From positions 62,001 through 126,000 of the forward strand of contig NCHQ01000003.1 in assembly GCA_002281855.1 (NCBI GenBank): DNA of 64,000 nucleotides, given 5' to 3'. Positions 1-8,536 of this stretch are shown here, piece by piece. The position numbers and the translations under genes are program-made. The stretch is from Rhodospirillales bacterium 24-66-33 (lineage in GTDB: Bacteria > Pseudomonadota > Alphaproteobacteria > Reyranellales > Reyranellaceae). Positions within the stretch are counted from its first letter, which is position 1; the number at the start of each line of letters is the position of its first letter. Below the pieces are notes generated by a model. The model saw nothing but the letters and a program-made list of their open reading frames with translations. It was not told the origin of the DNA and ran no database searches.

Positions 1-322
1 CCGGCGTGACGCCATCGAGGTCGCCCTGGTTCTGGAACTTGGTGGTGCCGGCATTGTTGATGAGACCGTCGATGCGGCCCCACTGCTTCATCGTCTCGTC
101 GGCGAGCTTCCGGCAGTCGGCGTCCTGGCCCATGTCGGCCTGCACGAGGATCGCCTCGACGCCCTTGGCCTTCACCGCCTCGTAGGTCTCGTCCGCCTCT
201 TTCTTGCTCTTGGTGTAGTTGATCGCGACGTTCCAGCCGCGCTCCGCCAGGTCGAGCGCGCAGGAGGCGCCCAGCCCGGTCGCCGAGCCCGTCACGATTG
301 CCACCTTGTTCGATTTCGCCAT
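1..322 (-). CDS. SDR family oxidoreductase, 3' end outside the window
   Basis: This is the N-terminal part of a short-chain dehydrogenase/reductase; the gene runs off the left edge. Translation from the ATG at 322 begins MAKSNKVAIVTGSATGLG, which contains the Rossmann TGxxxGxG motif at residues 11-18. A second hallmark, NNAG, follows near residue 90. The family reduces or oxidises small alcohols and carbonyls with NAD(P)H in the cytoplasm; the substrate cannot be read from this fragment. It is divergent from the next SDR gene, with an 82-bp gap that must hold both promoters. The catalytic Ser-Tyr-Lys part lies outside the window. Confidence 0.85.
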   Translation of the reverse strand, partial: MAKSNKVAIVTGSATGLGASCALDLAERGWNVAINYTKSKKEADETYEAVKAKGVEAILVQADMGQDADCRKLADETMKQWGRIDGLINNAGTTKFQNQGDLDGVTP

Positions 323-404
323 GTCGCTTCTCCCGATATCTCGCGGCACCTTTCATAGGCTAGGATCGGGCCCCAAGGCAAAGAAACGCAGTTCAGGCGG
401 GATC

Positions 405-1169
405 ATGGCGGATCTGTTTTCGATGAAGAATCGCGTGGCGCTGGTGACCGGCGCATCGCGCGGGCTGGGCCGCGACATGGCGCTGGCCCTGGCGGAGGCC
501 GGTGCCACGGTGCTCTGCGCCGGTCGCACGGTGAAGGAACTCGACACGACGGCCCGCGCCATCGACCGCAAGGGCGGCCGGGCGCACGTTGTCACGATGG
601 ACGTGACCGACGAGGCCGATGTCGTCGCAAAGGTCGCCGCCATTGTCGCCAAGCACCGCCGCATCGACGTACTGGTGAACAATGCCGGGATCGTGCACCG
701 CCAGGACATCGTCGACACGGCAACAGCTGATTTCCGCAAGGTGATCGAAACCGACCTGGTCTCGCAGTTCATCGTGGCCCGCGAGGTCGGACGTCACATG
801 CTGGCGCGCAACTATGGCCGCATCGTCAACATCTCCTCGGTGATGGCGGTCCTCGGTCGGGCCTCGGTGGCGGGCTATGTCTCGGCCAAGCACGGGCTGG
901 TCGGCCTCACCAAGAACCTGGCGGCCGAGTTCGGACCGCACGTGACCGCCAACGCGATCGCGCCCGGCTACATCCGGACCGAGCTCAACGTGCCCCTGCA
1001 GCAGAACAAGGAGTTCAGCGACATGCTGCAGCGCCGCACCGCCGCCGCACGCTGGGGCAAGCCCGAGGATCTGCGCGGCGCGCTGCTTCTGCTGGCGTCC
1101 GACGCGGGCAGCTACATCACCGGCCACACGCTGGTGGTCGATGGCGGCCTGACCACCATCCTCGCCTGA
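405..1169 (+). CDS. SDR family oxidoreductase (gluconate 5-dehydrogenase-like)
   Basis: This is a complete 254-aa classical short-chain dehydrogenase. It has TGASRGLG at 15-22 (cofactor loop), NNAG at 92-95, the catalytic triad S145/Y158/K162 (YVSAK) and the C-terminal VDGG typical of classical SDRs. I chose the ATG at 405 because the start MADLFSMKNRVALVTG puts the glycine motif at the usual distance from the N-terminus; the frame stays open further upstream but has no family similarity there. It resembles the gluconate 5-dehydrogenase or 3-oxoacyl-ACP reductase type, and the substrate is unknown. A small membrane-anchored unknown follows 16 bp downstream and may be co-transcribed. Confidence 0.88.
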   Translation: MADLFSMKNRVALVTGASRGLGRDMALALAEAGATVLCAGRTVKELDTTARAIDRKGGRAHVVTMDVTDEADVVAKVAAIVAKHRRIDVLVNNAGIVHRQDIVDTATADFRKVIETDLVSQFIVAREVGRHMLARNYGRIVNISSVMAVLGRASVAGYVSAKHGLVGLTKNLAAEFGPHVTANAIAPGYIRTELNVPLQQNKEFSDMLQRRTAAARWGKPEDLRGALLLLASDAGSYITGHTLVVDGGLTTILA

Positions 1170-1185
1170 TCGGACGCTCCTGACC

Positions 1186-1674
1186 ATGACCGGCATTCCG
1201 CGCTGGGCGATGCTCCTGGCGGCCGCGGCGTTCGCGCTCTACGCCGTCGCGGTCTCGCAGGGCTGGCTGCGCGACCCGTCTCTGGCGAAGGCCGACTATG
1301 TCGGGACCATCGACGTGTCCGCAGATGATGCAAAGCTCTACCGCGCCGTCCCCTTCGAATGGCAGGTGAACAGTGCCGCCGGCAGCTTCAAGGGCAACGA
1401 CACGGCCCATGTCCGCATCGATCCCTCGGGCGAACGCACCGTGATCTGCGGCTGGGTCCCGCTCGACAAGGGCGGGGCCTCGCTGCGCGCCACCCGCTGG
1501 CTGAGCGAGGCACGCCTGGCCGTGGGCGACATCAAGGTCACCGCGCTGTTCATCGCCCCCGTCGACAAGAAGCCCGGGGACGGGCTGAACGCCGGCTGCC
1601 TGCGGCTCGACGAAGGCATCAAGCCGGCTGCCGACGCAACGCTCCGGCTCGAAGGCCCGCCGGTCCGCGAATAA
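1186..1674 (+). CDS. Hypothetical protein with one N-terminal membrane segment
   Basis: This 162-aa protein belongs to no family I recognise. Residues about 7-25 form one hydrophobic segment (AMLLAAAAFALYAVAVS), a signal anchor or uncleaved signal. The rest is a soluble domain, probably periplasmic, with scattered beta-type sequence and two cysteines (in VICGW and AGCLRL) that could pair. It starts 16 bp after the SDR stop and ends 27 bp before the MmgE/PrpD gene, so it may be the middle gene of a three-gene transcript. No catalytic motif is evident. Confidence 0.65.
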   Translation: MTGIPRWAMLLAAAAFALYAVAVSQGWLRDPSLAKADYVGTIDVSADDAKLYRAVPFEWQVNSAAGSFKGNDTAHVRIDPSGERTVICGWVPLDKGGASLRATRWLSEARLAVGDIKVTALFIAPVDKKPGDGLNAGCLRLDEGIKPAADATLRLEGPPVRE

Positions 1675-1701
1675 ACACGCTTCCTCATCGAAAGAGTAAT
1701 C

Positions 1702-3051
1702 ATGCTGCCCAGACAAGGCGTCACCCCGGAACTTGCCCGTTTCATCGTCGATACCAAGTGGGACGACCTTCCGGAGAAGGCCCGCCACGAAGCCAAACGC
1801 GCCCTGCTGAACTTCTTCGCCGTGGCGATCGCAGGATGCCGCACCGAGCCGGTCGAGCTGGCGCTGCGGACCCTGGGCGAGTTCTCGGGCGGCCGGCAGG
1901 CCACCCTCGTCGGGCGGTCCGAGCGCATCGATCCGCTGACGGCCGCGTTCCTGAATGCCGCGGGTGCCAACGTCTTCGACTATTGTGACACGCATCTGCC
2001 GACCGTCGTTCACCCGACCTCGCCGCTCGCACCCGCGCTGCTGGCCCTTTCCGAAATCCGCCGTGTCACCGGCCCGGACCTGCTCCTCGCCTTCGCGCTT
2101 GGCTTCGAGATCGAATGCCGGGTCGGCGGCGCGGTCTCGCCCGGCCATTACCCCAAGGGCTGGCATATCACCTCGACCTGCGGCGTGTTCGGTTCGGCGG
2201 CCGGCGCGGCCAAGCTCCTGGGCCTCGACGCCGAGCGCACCGTGTGGGCGCTCGGCAGCGCCGCGACCCAGTCCGCCGGCCTCTGCGAATGCCTGGGCTG
2301 GCCCGCCAAGAGCATCAGCGTCGGAAATGCCGCCCGCAACGGGCTGTTCTCGGCCCTGTTGGCGGAGAAGGGCTTTGCCGGCCCACTTGAGCCGATCGCC
2401 GGCGCGCAGGGCTTCCTCGCCGCCATGGGCGAACCGCCGAACTGGACGGCGCTACTCGAGGGTCTCGGCACCGACTGGCAGGTCAATCACAACTCGATCA
2501 AGCCCTATGCCGCAGGCTTCGTGATCCATCCCCTGCTCGACCTAGCACTCGACTGGCGCCGCGCCCACCCCGACGTGGCGGTCGAGCGGATCGCCGTGCG
2601 CGGCAATCCCCTCCTCCTGCAGCGCACGGATCGCGCCGACATCGCGACGGGCCGCGAGGCGCAGGTAAGCCTGCAGCATTGCGTGGCGGCCGCCCTCGTG
2701 CTCGGCAAGGCCGGCTTGGATCAGCTGACCGATACCTGCGTCGCCGATCCCGCCATCAAGGCCTTGCGCGGCAAGTTCGAATGCACGAGCGACGACCGAA
2801 TCTCGACGATAGCCGCCGAAATGGACATCTGGAGCACCGACGGAAAGAAGCACGCGCTGTCGACCCAGGCGGCGCGCGGCAGCTCGTCCAACCCGCTGAA
2901 GGATGCCGAGATCGAGGCCAAGCTGCGCGACGAGGCAAGGCGCTGGGAGCCGGACCACGACATCCAGCCGCTGATCGACGCCGTGTGGGCGCTCGACCGC
3001 AGCGAGGATGTCTCCTCGCTGCTGGCGTTGGCGGTGCCTACTCGACGGTGA
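1702..3051 (+). CDS. MmgE/PrpD family protein
   Basis: This 449-aa protein matches the MmgE/PrpD family (2-methylcitrate dehydratase, cis-aconitate decarboxylase and similar) in length and landmarks. It has an N-terminal helical domain with AKRALLNFFAVAIAGC, then DYCDTHLPTVVHPTSP, the helix pair around WHITSTCGVFGSAAGAAKLLG, and NHNSIKPYAAGFVIHP before the lid domain. The family acts on small carboxylic acids in the cytoplasm. This branch is not clearly PrpD, since no prpB or prpC lies nearby. A GAAAGAG ribosome site precedes the ATG. Its last 14 bp overlap the convergent Bug-type gene. Such genes are often found beside Bug solute-binding proteins, which suggests an organic-acid substrate. 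Confidence 0.85.
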   Translation: MLPRQGVTPELARFIVDTKWDDLPEKARHEAKRALLNFFAVAIAGCRTEPVELALRTLGEFSGGRQATLVGRSERIDPLTAAFLNAAGANVFDYCDTHLPTVVHPTSPLAPALLALSEIRRVTGPDLLLAFALGFEIECRVGGAVSPGHYPKGWHITSTCGVFGSAAGAAKLLGLDAERTVWALGSAATQSAGLCECLGWPAKSISVGNAARNGLFSALLAEKGFAGPLEPIAGAQGFLAAMGEPPNWTALLEGLGTDWQVNHNSIKPYAAGFVIHPLLDLALDWRRAHPDVAVERIAVRGNPLLLQRTDRADIATGREAQVSLQHCVAAALVLGKAGLDQLTDTCVADPAIKALRGKFECTSDDRISTIAAEMDIWSTDGKKHALSTQAARGSSSNPLKDAEIEAKLRDEARRWEPDHDIQPLIDAVWALDRSEDVSSLLALAVPTRR

Positions 3052-4009
3052 CCTTGGCGGCCGCCGCGACGGCCTTCCAGGTCGCAATGTCCTTCTGAAT
3101 GAAGGCCGCGAACGCTTCCGGCGAGTTCCCGACCGTCTGCATGGCCTGCTTCTCCAGCAGCTCCTTGGTGGCGGGATCGGCCAGCGCCTTCACGATCTCG
3201 GCGTTGAGCTTCTTGATGACGGCGGGCGGCGTCTTGGCCGGCGCCAGGATGCCATGCCAGGCCAGCGCCTCGAACCCGGGATAGCCGCTTTCGGCGACGG
3301 TCGGCACTTCCAACGCCACCGGCGATCGCTCCAGGCTGGTGACGGCCAGCGCCCGCAGCTTGCCGGACTTGATGTGCGGCAGGACGCTGATCGGATCGCC
3401 GAACACGACGTTCAGCGTGCCGCTGACGAGATCGCCCACCGCCAGCGCCGTGCCACGATAGGGCACGTGCGTCATCTTGAGGCCGGCCTTGCTGGCGAAC
3501 AGCTCGGCGACGAGGTGGTTGGCGGCACCGACGCCGGTCGAGCCGTAGTTCAGGGTACCGGGCTTGCTCTTGGCCAGCGCCACGAACTCCTGCAGCGTCT
3601 TGGCGGGCGATTCGGAATTGACGACCAGGATGTAGGGATAGGCCGTCGTCATGGTGATCGGCGCGAAATCCTTCACCGGATCGTAGGGCAGCGTCTTGTA
3701 GACGGCCGGATTGATCGAAATCGGGCCGGACTGGCCGAGAAGCAGCGTGTAGCCGTCGGGCTCGGCCTTGGCCACGAGATCGGTGCCGACGATTGATCCG
3801 GCCCCGCCCTTGTTCTCGATCACGATCGGCTGGCCGATATTCTCAGAGACCTTCTTGGCGACGATCCGAGCCACCGAATCGGCGCCCCCGCCCGGCGCAT
3901 AGGGCACCACGAGTTTCAGGGACTTGGATGGGAATTCCTGCGCCCATACCGGGCTCGCAAGCACAGCCAGCGCCAGCGCGCCGGCGGAGCGCCTCGTCAT
4001 CTTCTTCAT
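3038..4009 (-). CDS. Bug-family (TctC-like) tripartite tricarboxylate transporter solute-binding protein
   Basis: This 323-aa periplasmic binding protein is of the Bug/TctC family. The ATG at 4009 is preceded by GGAGGAAAC and opens a signal peptide (MKKMTRRSAGALALAVLAS..VWAQ) cleaved near residue 25. Family landmarks follow: LVVPYAPGGGADSVAR, VENKGGAGSIVGTD, LLGQSGPISINP, then LNYGSTGVGAANHL and MTHVPYRGTAL. Bug proteins bind small carboxylates for TctAB-type membrane partners, which are not in this window, so this is an orphan receptor. It is convergent with the MmgE/PrpD gene and overlaps its 3' end. The ligand is unknown; an organic acid is the usual case. Confidence 0.92.
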   Translation of the reverse strand: MKKMTRRSAGALALAVLASPVWAQEFPSKSLKLVVPYAPGGGADSVARIVAKKVSENIGQPIVIENKGGAGSIVGTDLVAKAEPDGYTLLLGQSGPISINPAVYKTLPYDPVKDFAPITMTTAYPYILVVNSESPAKTLQEFVALAKSKPGTLNYGSTGVGAANHLVAELFASKAGLKMTHVPYRGTALAVGDLVSGTLNVVFGDPISVLPHIKSGKLRALAVTSLERSPVALEVPTVAESGYPGFEALAWHGILAPAKTPPAVIKKLNAEIVKALADPATKELLEKQAMQTVGNSPEAFAAFIQKDIATWKAVAAAAKVTVE

Positions 4010-4108
4010 GTTTCCTCCGGAGATTTCATTGGCGGTATCGTCGCGAATACCGCGGACAACGGCTACTGGAACTTCGGCATCGGGCAATTCCGTGTCTCTC
4101 GCACGGCG

Positions 4109-4408
4109 TCAGGCCGCTTCCCCTCTCAACTGGGCGAGCCCACGCCGCATCAGGGCCTTGGTGTAGCGTTCACGCGTAATGAGCGGCACGACGGCATTTT
4201 TGTCCGGCGGGGAGGCGAAAACCCCGCTCAGTTCCTTGAGCTCGGCTTCGGCCAGCTTGAAGTTCCCGCGCTTCATGTAGCCCAAGGCACGGAAGAGGCG
4301 CTCCTCCTCGAGATAGTTGGGCTCGCGATTCCAATCGTCGAGTTGATGCAGCGCCGCCGCGAAACGCGCCAACACCGTCGCCTTGAACTGGGAAGTTACT
4401 CGATACAT
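4109..4408 (-). CDS. Small hypothetical protein, helical
   Basis: This 99-aa protein has no recognised family. From the ATG at 4408 the sequence is amphipathic-helical and rich in Glu, Arg, Leu and Ala, with short segments such as RLFRALGYMKRGNFKLAEAELKEL that look like a single TPR-like helix pair. No signal or membrane segment is seen. The frame is open further upstream, but the extension is low-complexity Arg/Gly and unlikely to be coded. It lies between the Bug gene and the Ldh operon, same strand as both, 99 bp upstream of the Bug start. Co-transcription with the operon is possible but not shown. Confidence 0.55.
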   Translation of the reverse strand: MYRVTSQFKATVLARFAAALHQLDDWNREPNYLEEERLFRALGYMKRGNFKLAEAELKELSGVFASPPDKNAVVPLITRERYTKALMRRGLAQLRGEAA

Positions 4409-4628
4409 GCCACCCGCCTGATTCTGTTCTCGGTGGGGATGGTGCGCGCGCTTCGCCCCTCCCGCAAGCACCGTGGCCGCCGCCGCCCGGCGACCGGGTG
4501 ACCGTCCGGGCCCTTTCCGTTCGGTGCACGGTGTATGCTGCGCACCGACTCTGTCGTCGCGCCGGTCGGGGTGGATCCGGTCGCAGGGTCCGTTTACCGG
4601 CTGCAACGGGCCGCCGGCCGCAGAACCC

Positions 4629-5723
4629 CTACATTGTCGCCTGCTGGATGCGCCGCTCGTCGAGGCCCACCGAGCGGGCGGTCTCCACGATGGCGGCCCA
4701 GGTATCGTCGGGCAACGGCACGCCGTCGGCGAGGCGCTGGGCGCGGGTGCGCGATTCCTGCTCGCCCGGCACCAGGATCTCGACGCCGGGAGTCGCGGGC
4801 TTGGAGCCCTTCACGAACGAGACGTACTTGGCGATGTCCGCCGGGAAGAAGCCTTCCGCGTCGAACACCTTGGGATCGACGTAGAAGGAGAGCATGCCGT
4901 TGGCAAAGCGGCCGCGCTTGGGATCGGTCGCGCCCGTGCCCGACAGCGAGCCGCCCAGGATCTCGCACATGAAGGCGAGGCCGGAGCCCTTGTGGTCGCC
5001 GAAGGCGCGGATGGCGCCGGTGCCCTTGCTGTGGTCGCGCGGGCCCGTGGGCGTGTAGTCGCCGTAGAGGAGATGCGGGTCGGCGCTCGGCTTGCCGTCC
5101 GGGCCGATTAGTGCGCCCTCCGGCAGCTTCTTGCCACCCTGGCTGGTCACCAGGACCTTGCCCTCGGCCACGATCGAGGTGGCGAAGTCGAGGACCAGCG
5201 GATCCTCGCCGGGGCGGGGAACGCCGACGCAGTAGGGCGCGGTCGAAAAGCGTCGCTCGACGCCACCATAGGGCGCCACCAGCACGCTGCCCGAGGCATT
5301 GACGAAATGCACCGAGACGAGACCGGCCTTGGCCGCCATCTCGGCCCAGTCGCCGACCCGGCCGACATGGCCCGCATTGCGCAGGGTCACCGCCGAGAGG
5401 CCGTTCTTCAGGCACTTCTCGATGCCGATCTGCACGGCCTGCGGCGTCACGGTCTGGCCGAAGCCGTACTTGCCGTCGACCACGGCGATCACCGGCGTGT
5501 CGACCAGCACGTCGACCGTCACGTCGGCAATGACGGTGCCGCTCTTCTTCTGCGAGGCGTAGCGCGGCACGCGCACCACGCCGTGGCTGTCATGACCCGA
5601 CAGGTTGGCGCTGACCAGGTAGCGGCCGATGCGACCGCCCTCCTCCTTCGAGCATCCCGCCGTGGCAAAGATGTCCGCGACGAAGGATTCCAGTTCCTTC
5701 GCCTTGATCGTCACGCTGCCCAT
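4629..5723 (-). CDS. Ldh family oxidoreductase (malate/L-lactate dehydrogenase type)
   Basis: This 364-aa NAD(P)-dependent dehydrogenase belongs to the Ldh2/malate-L-sulfolactate family, which has a fold distinct from the Rossmann LDHs. Landmarks are SGHDSHGVVRVPRY near residue 50, KYGFGQTVTPQAVQIG, NAGHVGRVGDWAEMAAKAGL, and the FGDHKGSGLAFMCEILGG stretch that lines the active site. The family oxidises 2-hydroxy acids, or reduces imines and ureidoglycolate in some branches. The start is 1 bp after the stop of the upstream SDR gene, so the two are translationally coupled. It is the last gene of the ABC importer operon, which suggests it oxidises a catabolite of the imported compound. Confidence 0.87.
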   Translation of the reverse strand: MGSVTIKAKELESFVADIFATAGCSKEEGGRIGRYLVSANLSGHDSHGVVRVPRYASQKKSGTVIADVTVDVLVDTPVIAVVDGKYGFGQTVTPQAVQIGIEKCLKNGLSAVTLRNAGHVGRVGDWAEMAAKAGLVSVHFVNASGSVLVAPYGGVERRFSTAPYCVGVPRPGEDPLVLDFATSIVAEGKVLVTSQGGKKLPEGALIGPDGKPSADPHLLYGDYTPTGPRDHSKGTGAIRAFGDHKGSGLAFMCEILGGSLSGTGATDPKRGRFANGMLSFYVDPKVFDAEGFFPADIAKYVSFVKGSKPATPGVEILVPGEQESRTRAQRLADGVPLPDDTWAAIVETARSVGLDERRIQQATM

Positions 5724-5724
5724 G

Positions 5725-6489
5725 TCAGGACTTTCCGCGCTGCAGGCTCGCGACGTAGCCGCGGTTCCAGGTCGGGTTGATCATCACCTCATTGATGACG
5801 ATGTGCGGTGGCAGGCAGGCGATGTAGCGGATCAGATCACCGACATCCTCCGACTGGGCCATGCGCTTGCGCTCGGCCGGGGTGATCGGCACCGGCCGCT
5901 TGTCGAGGATCGGCGTCGCCACCTCGCCCGGGCAGACCACGCAGGAGCGGATGCCGTTGACGCATTCCTCCATGTTGATCGTGTGGCTCATCGCCACCAC
6001 GCCGTGCTTGGCCGCCGAATAGGCCGGGCCCGACAACAGGCTCGGCACCTTGCCGGCGACCGAGGAGGTGTGGATCAGCACGCCGCCCTTGTTCTTGCGC
6101 ATCAGCGGCAGCACGGCCGAGGTGCAGTAGAAGGCGCTCGACAGGTTGCCGTGCACGACCTCGTCGACCCCCTTTGGCGTCAGCTGCTTCCAGCTGCGCT
6201 TCTGGATGTTGAGGCCGGCATTGTTGACCAGGATGTCGATGCGCCGGTGCTTCTTGGCGATCGCCGCGACGGTCTTCTCGACCGCGGAGGCCTTCATCAG
6301 GTCCGCCGGCTTCACCTCGGCCGTGCCGCCCGCCTTACGGATCATCTCGGCCGTCTCCTCGAGCGCCTCGCGGCGGCGCCCGGTCAGCACCACGGTCGCA
6401 CCGTCCTTGGCCAGCGCCACTGCTGCTGCCTGGCCAATACCCGAGCCAGCACCAGTCACCCAGGCGACCTTGCCCGTCAACGAACCCAT
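5725..6489 (-). CDS. SDR family NAD(P)-dependent oxidoreductase
   Basis: This is a 254-aa classical SDR with TGAGSGIG at 12-19, NNAG at 89-92, and S143/Y157/K161 (YSAAK) as the likely catalytic residues. The C-terminus ends NPTWNRGYVASLQRGKS rather than the common VDGG close, so it is a sub-branch of its own. It lies 30 bp downstream of the ABC ATPase gene and 1 bp upstream of the Ldh-family gene, on the same strand. This placement suggests it is the first catabolic dehydrogenase for the sugar or polyol the operon imports. The exact substrate cannot be read from sequence. Confidence 0.88.
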   Translation of the reverse strand: MGSLTGKVAWVTGAGSGIGQAAAVALAKDGATVVLTGRRREALEETAEMIRKAGGTAEVKPADLMKASAVEKTVAAIAKKHRRIDILVNNAGLNIQKRSWKQLTPKGVDEVVHGNLSSAFYCTSAVLPLMRKNKGGVLIHTSSVAGKVPSLLSGPAYSAAKHGVVAMSHTINMEECVNGIRSCVVCPGEVATPILDKRPVPITPAERKRMAQSEDVGDLIRYIACLPPHIVINEVMINPTWNRGYVASLQRGKS

Positions 6490-6519
6490 GAAAATCTCCT
6501 CAACGCCAGAAAGAGACGA

Positions 6520-7620
6520 TTAAAGCACCTTGCCGGTGCTGTCGTCGATCAGGTGCATGTTGCTGAGGTCTGCCCTCAGCTTCATGGACCGGGCGGCCTC
6601 GGCTCCCGCATTGGGATTGACGCGACCGCAGATCTCCCGGCCGTTGACCGTGAAGTAGACCAGCGTTTCCATGCCCATCGGTTCCACGACGTCGATCAGC
6701 ATGTCGAAGTCGTGCTGGTTCGACTCGGTGTGCGGCTTGGTCTCGGTGATGTGCTCGGGTCGGAGGCCCAGCATCAGACTGGGCTTGCCGACATGGGCCG
6801 TATAGCGGGCGGTGCGCTCGGCCGGAACCGGGAAGGACAGAGTGTCGTTCAGGCGCACGCGTAGCGCGCCGGCCGCCTGCTCGAGCTGACAGGTGATGAA
6901 GTTCATGGCCGGAGAGCCGATGAAACCCGCGACGAACTTGGTCGCCGGTGAATGGTAGAGATCGTTCGGCGAACCGACCTGCTCGATCAGACCGCCGTTC
7001 ATCACCACCACGCGGTCGGCCAGGGTCATCGCCTCGACCTGATCGTGGGTCACATAGACCGTCGTGGTGCGGACCTTCTGGTGCACCTTCTTGATCTCGG
7101 TGCGCATCTGCACGCGCAGCTTGGCGTCGAGGTTGGACAACGGCTCGTCGAACAGGAACACCTTGGGATCGCGCACGATGGCGCGGCCCATGGCGACGCG
7201 CTGGCGCTGGCCGCCGGAGAGCTGCTTGGGCTTGCGATCAAGGAGCTCGGTGATGTCGAGGATCTGCGCCGCCTGCTTGACCCGCTGGTCGATCACATCC
7301 TTCGGCGTCTTCTTGAGCTTCAGCCCGAACGACATGTTTTCGTAGACGTTCATGTGCGGATAGAGCGCGTAGTTCTGGAACACCATCGCGATGTCCCGGT
7401 CCTTCGGCGGCACGTCGTTGACGACGTGGCCCCCGATCGCGATGTCGCCATCGCTGATCTCTTCGAGACCGGCGATCATGCGGAGAGTCGTGCTCTTGCC
7501 GCAGCCCGACGGACCGACCAGGACGATGAACTCCTTGTCGCTGATGTCGAGGTCGATGCCGCGGACGGCGAGGACTTCATCGTACTTCTTGACGACCTTA
7601 CGCAACGTTACCTGAGCCAT
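6520..7620 (-). CDS. Sugar ABC transporter ATP-binding protein, UgpC/MalK type
   Basis: This 366-aa ATPase powers a carbohydrate-type importer. It has Walker A GPSGCGKST at 36-44, the Q-loop FQNYALYPHM, signature LSGGQ at 134-138 and Walker B VFLFDEP near 154-160, then the switch His in VTHDQ. The C-terminal third is the TOBE/regulatory domain with LGLRPEHI. The length matches UgpC/MalK (about 360-370 aa). It lies 7 bp downstream of the MalG-like permease gene and 30 bp upstream of the SDR gene. By family it would sit on the inner face of the membrane with the two permeases encoded just upstream. Confidence 0.95.
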   Translation of the reverse strand: MAQVTLRKVVKKYDEVLAVRGIDLDISDKEFIVLVGPSGCGKSTTLRMIAGLEEISDGDIAIGGHVVNDVPPKDRDIAMVFQNYALYPHMNVYENMSFGLKLKKTPKDVIDQRVKQAAQILDITELLDRKPKQLSGGQRQRVAMGRAIVRDPKVFLFDEPLSNLDAKLRVQMRTEIKKVHQKVRTTTVYVTHDQVEAMTLADRVVVMNGGLIEQVGSPNDLYHSPATKFVAGFIGSPAMNFITCQLEQAAGALRVRLNDTLSFPVPAERTARYTAHVGKPSLMLGLRPEHITETKPHTESNQHDFDMLIDVVEPMGMETLVYFTVNGREICGRVNPNAGAEAARSMKLRADLSNMHLIDDSTGKVL

Positions 7621-7627
7621 GTGTCGA

Positions 7628-8536
7628 CTATCCCTTTGTCGCGCCCGCGGTCAGACCCGCAATGTAGTAATCCATGAGGAAGGCGTAGATGATGAGCGGC
7701 GGCGCCGCGCCGAGCAGCGCGCCGGTCATGATCTGCCCCCAGTTGAAGACGTCTCCCTTGATCAGCGTCGTGATGATGCCCACCGGCAGCACCAGCTCGC
7801 TGGTCGAGGTGGTGAAGGCCAGCGGGTAGAGGAACTGCGCCCAGGCGACCGTGAAGGTGAAGATCGTCGCCGCGATGATCCCGGGCAGGGCCACCGGAAT
7901 GAAGATCTTGGTCAAGGTCTGCATCCAGGTGGCACCGTCGATCAGGGCCGCCTCGTCGAGCTCCTTGGGGATCGACGCGAAGTAGCCGATCATGATCCAG
8001 GTGGCGAACGGCACGGTCAGCGTCGGATAGAGAATGATCATCGTCCACCAGTGATTCATCAGCTGGACGTCGAACACCTCGTTCACCCACGCGAACATCT
8101 TGAACAGCGGGATGAACAGCAGCGTTTCGGGGATCAGGTAGGTCAGGAAAACGCCGGTCGCCAGCGTCGCCGATCCCCAGAATTTCATGCGGGCGAGCGC
8201 GAAGGCGGCGATCACGCTGATCAGCATGGTCAGGATGACAACGCAGATCGACACGATCGCCGAGTTCCGGAAGAAGACGAGGAACTGGTTCTGCGAGAGC
8301 AGGTCGATGTAGTTCTGCAGGGTCGGATTGCTGATCCACCACGGGTTGGTCGCGGCCGAGATCTCCGCGCTGGTCTTCAGCGAGGTGATCAGCATGTAGA
8401 CCGGCGGCATCAGGAAGAAGATGGCGAACAGCACGAGGAAGAAATAGGACCAGCGGAGCGCCCAGGTCCGATCGCGACTTATGCTGCCGTAATTTGGGCG
8501 GGTCGGCTCCCCGTTGGCGATTGCGGCGTTTGCCAT
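7628..8536 (-). CDS. Carbohydrate ABC transporter permease, MalG type
   Basis: This 302-aa inner-membrane permease has six predicted helices: the first at about residues 28-50 (SYFFLVLFAIFFLMPPVYML), a block of helices between about 105 and 225, and the last near the C-terminus. The EAA loop that docks the ATPase is visible as IPKELDEAALIDGATWMQTL. Its ATG overlaps the stop of the MalF-like gene in TGATG, a sign of coupled translation. With the MalF-like gene it forms the channel of the importer. The MalG subgroup handles sugars, polyols or glycerol phosphate; the ligand is not resolved by sequence. Confidence 0.93.
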   Translation of the reverse strand: MANAAIANGEPTRPNYGSISRDRTWALRWSYFFLVLFAIFFLMPPVYMLITSLKTSAEISAATNPWWISNPTLQNYIDLLSQNQFLVFFRNSAIVSICVVILTMLISVIAAFALARMKFWGSATLATGVFLTYLIPETLLFIPLFKMFAWVNEVFDVQLMNHWWTMIILYPTLTVPFATWIMIGYFASIPKELDEAALIDGATWMQTLTKIFIPVALPGIIAATIFTFTVAWAQFLYPLAFTTSTSELVLPVGIITTLIKGDVFNWGQIMTGALLGAAPPLIIYAFLMDYYIAGLTAGATKG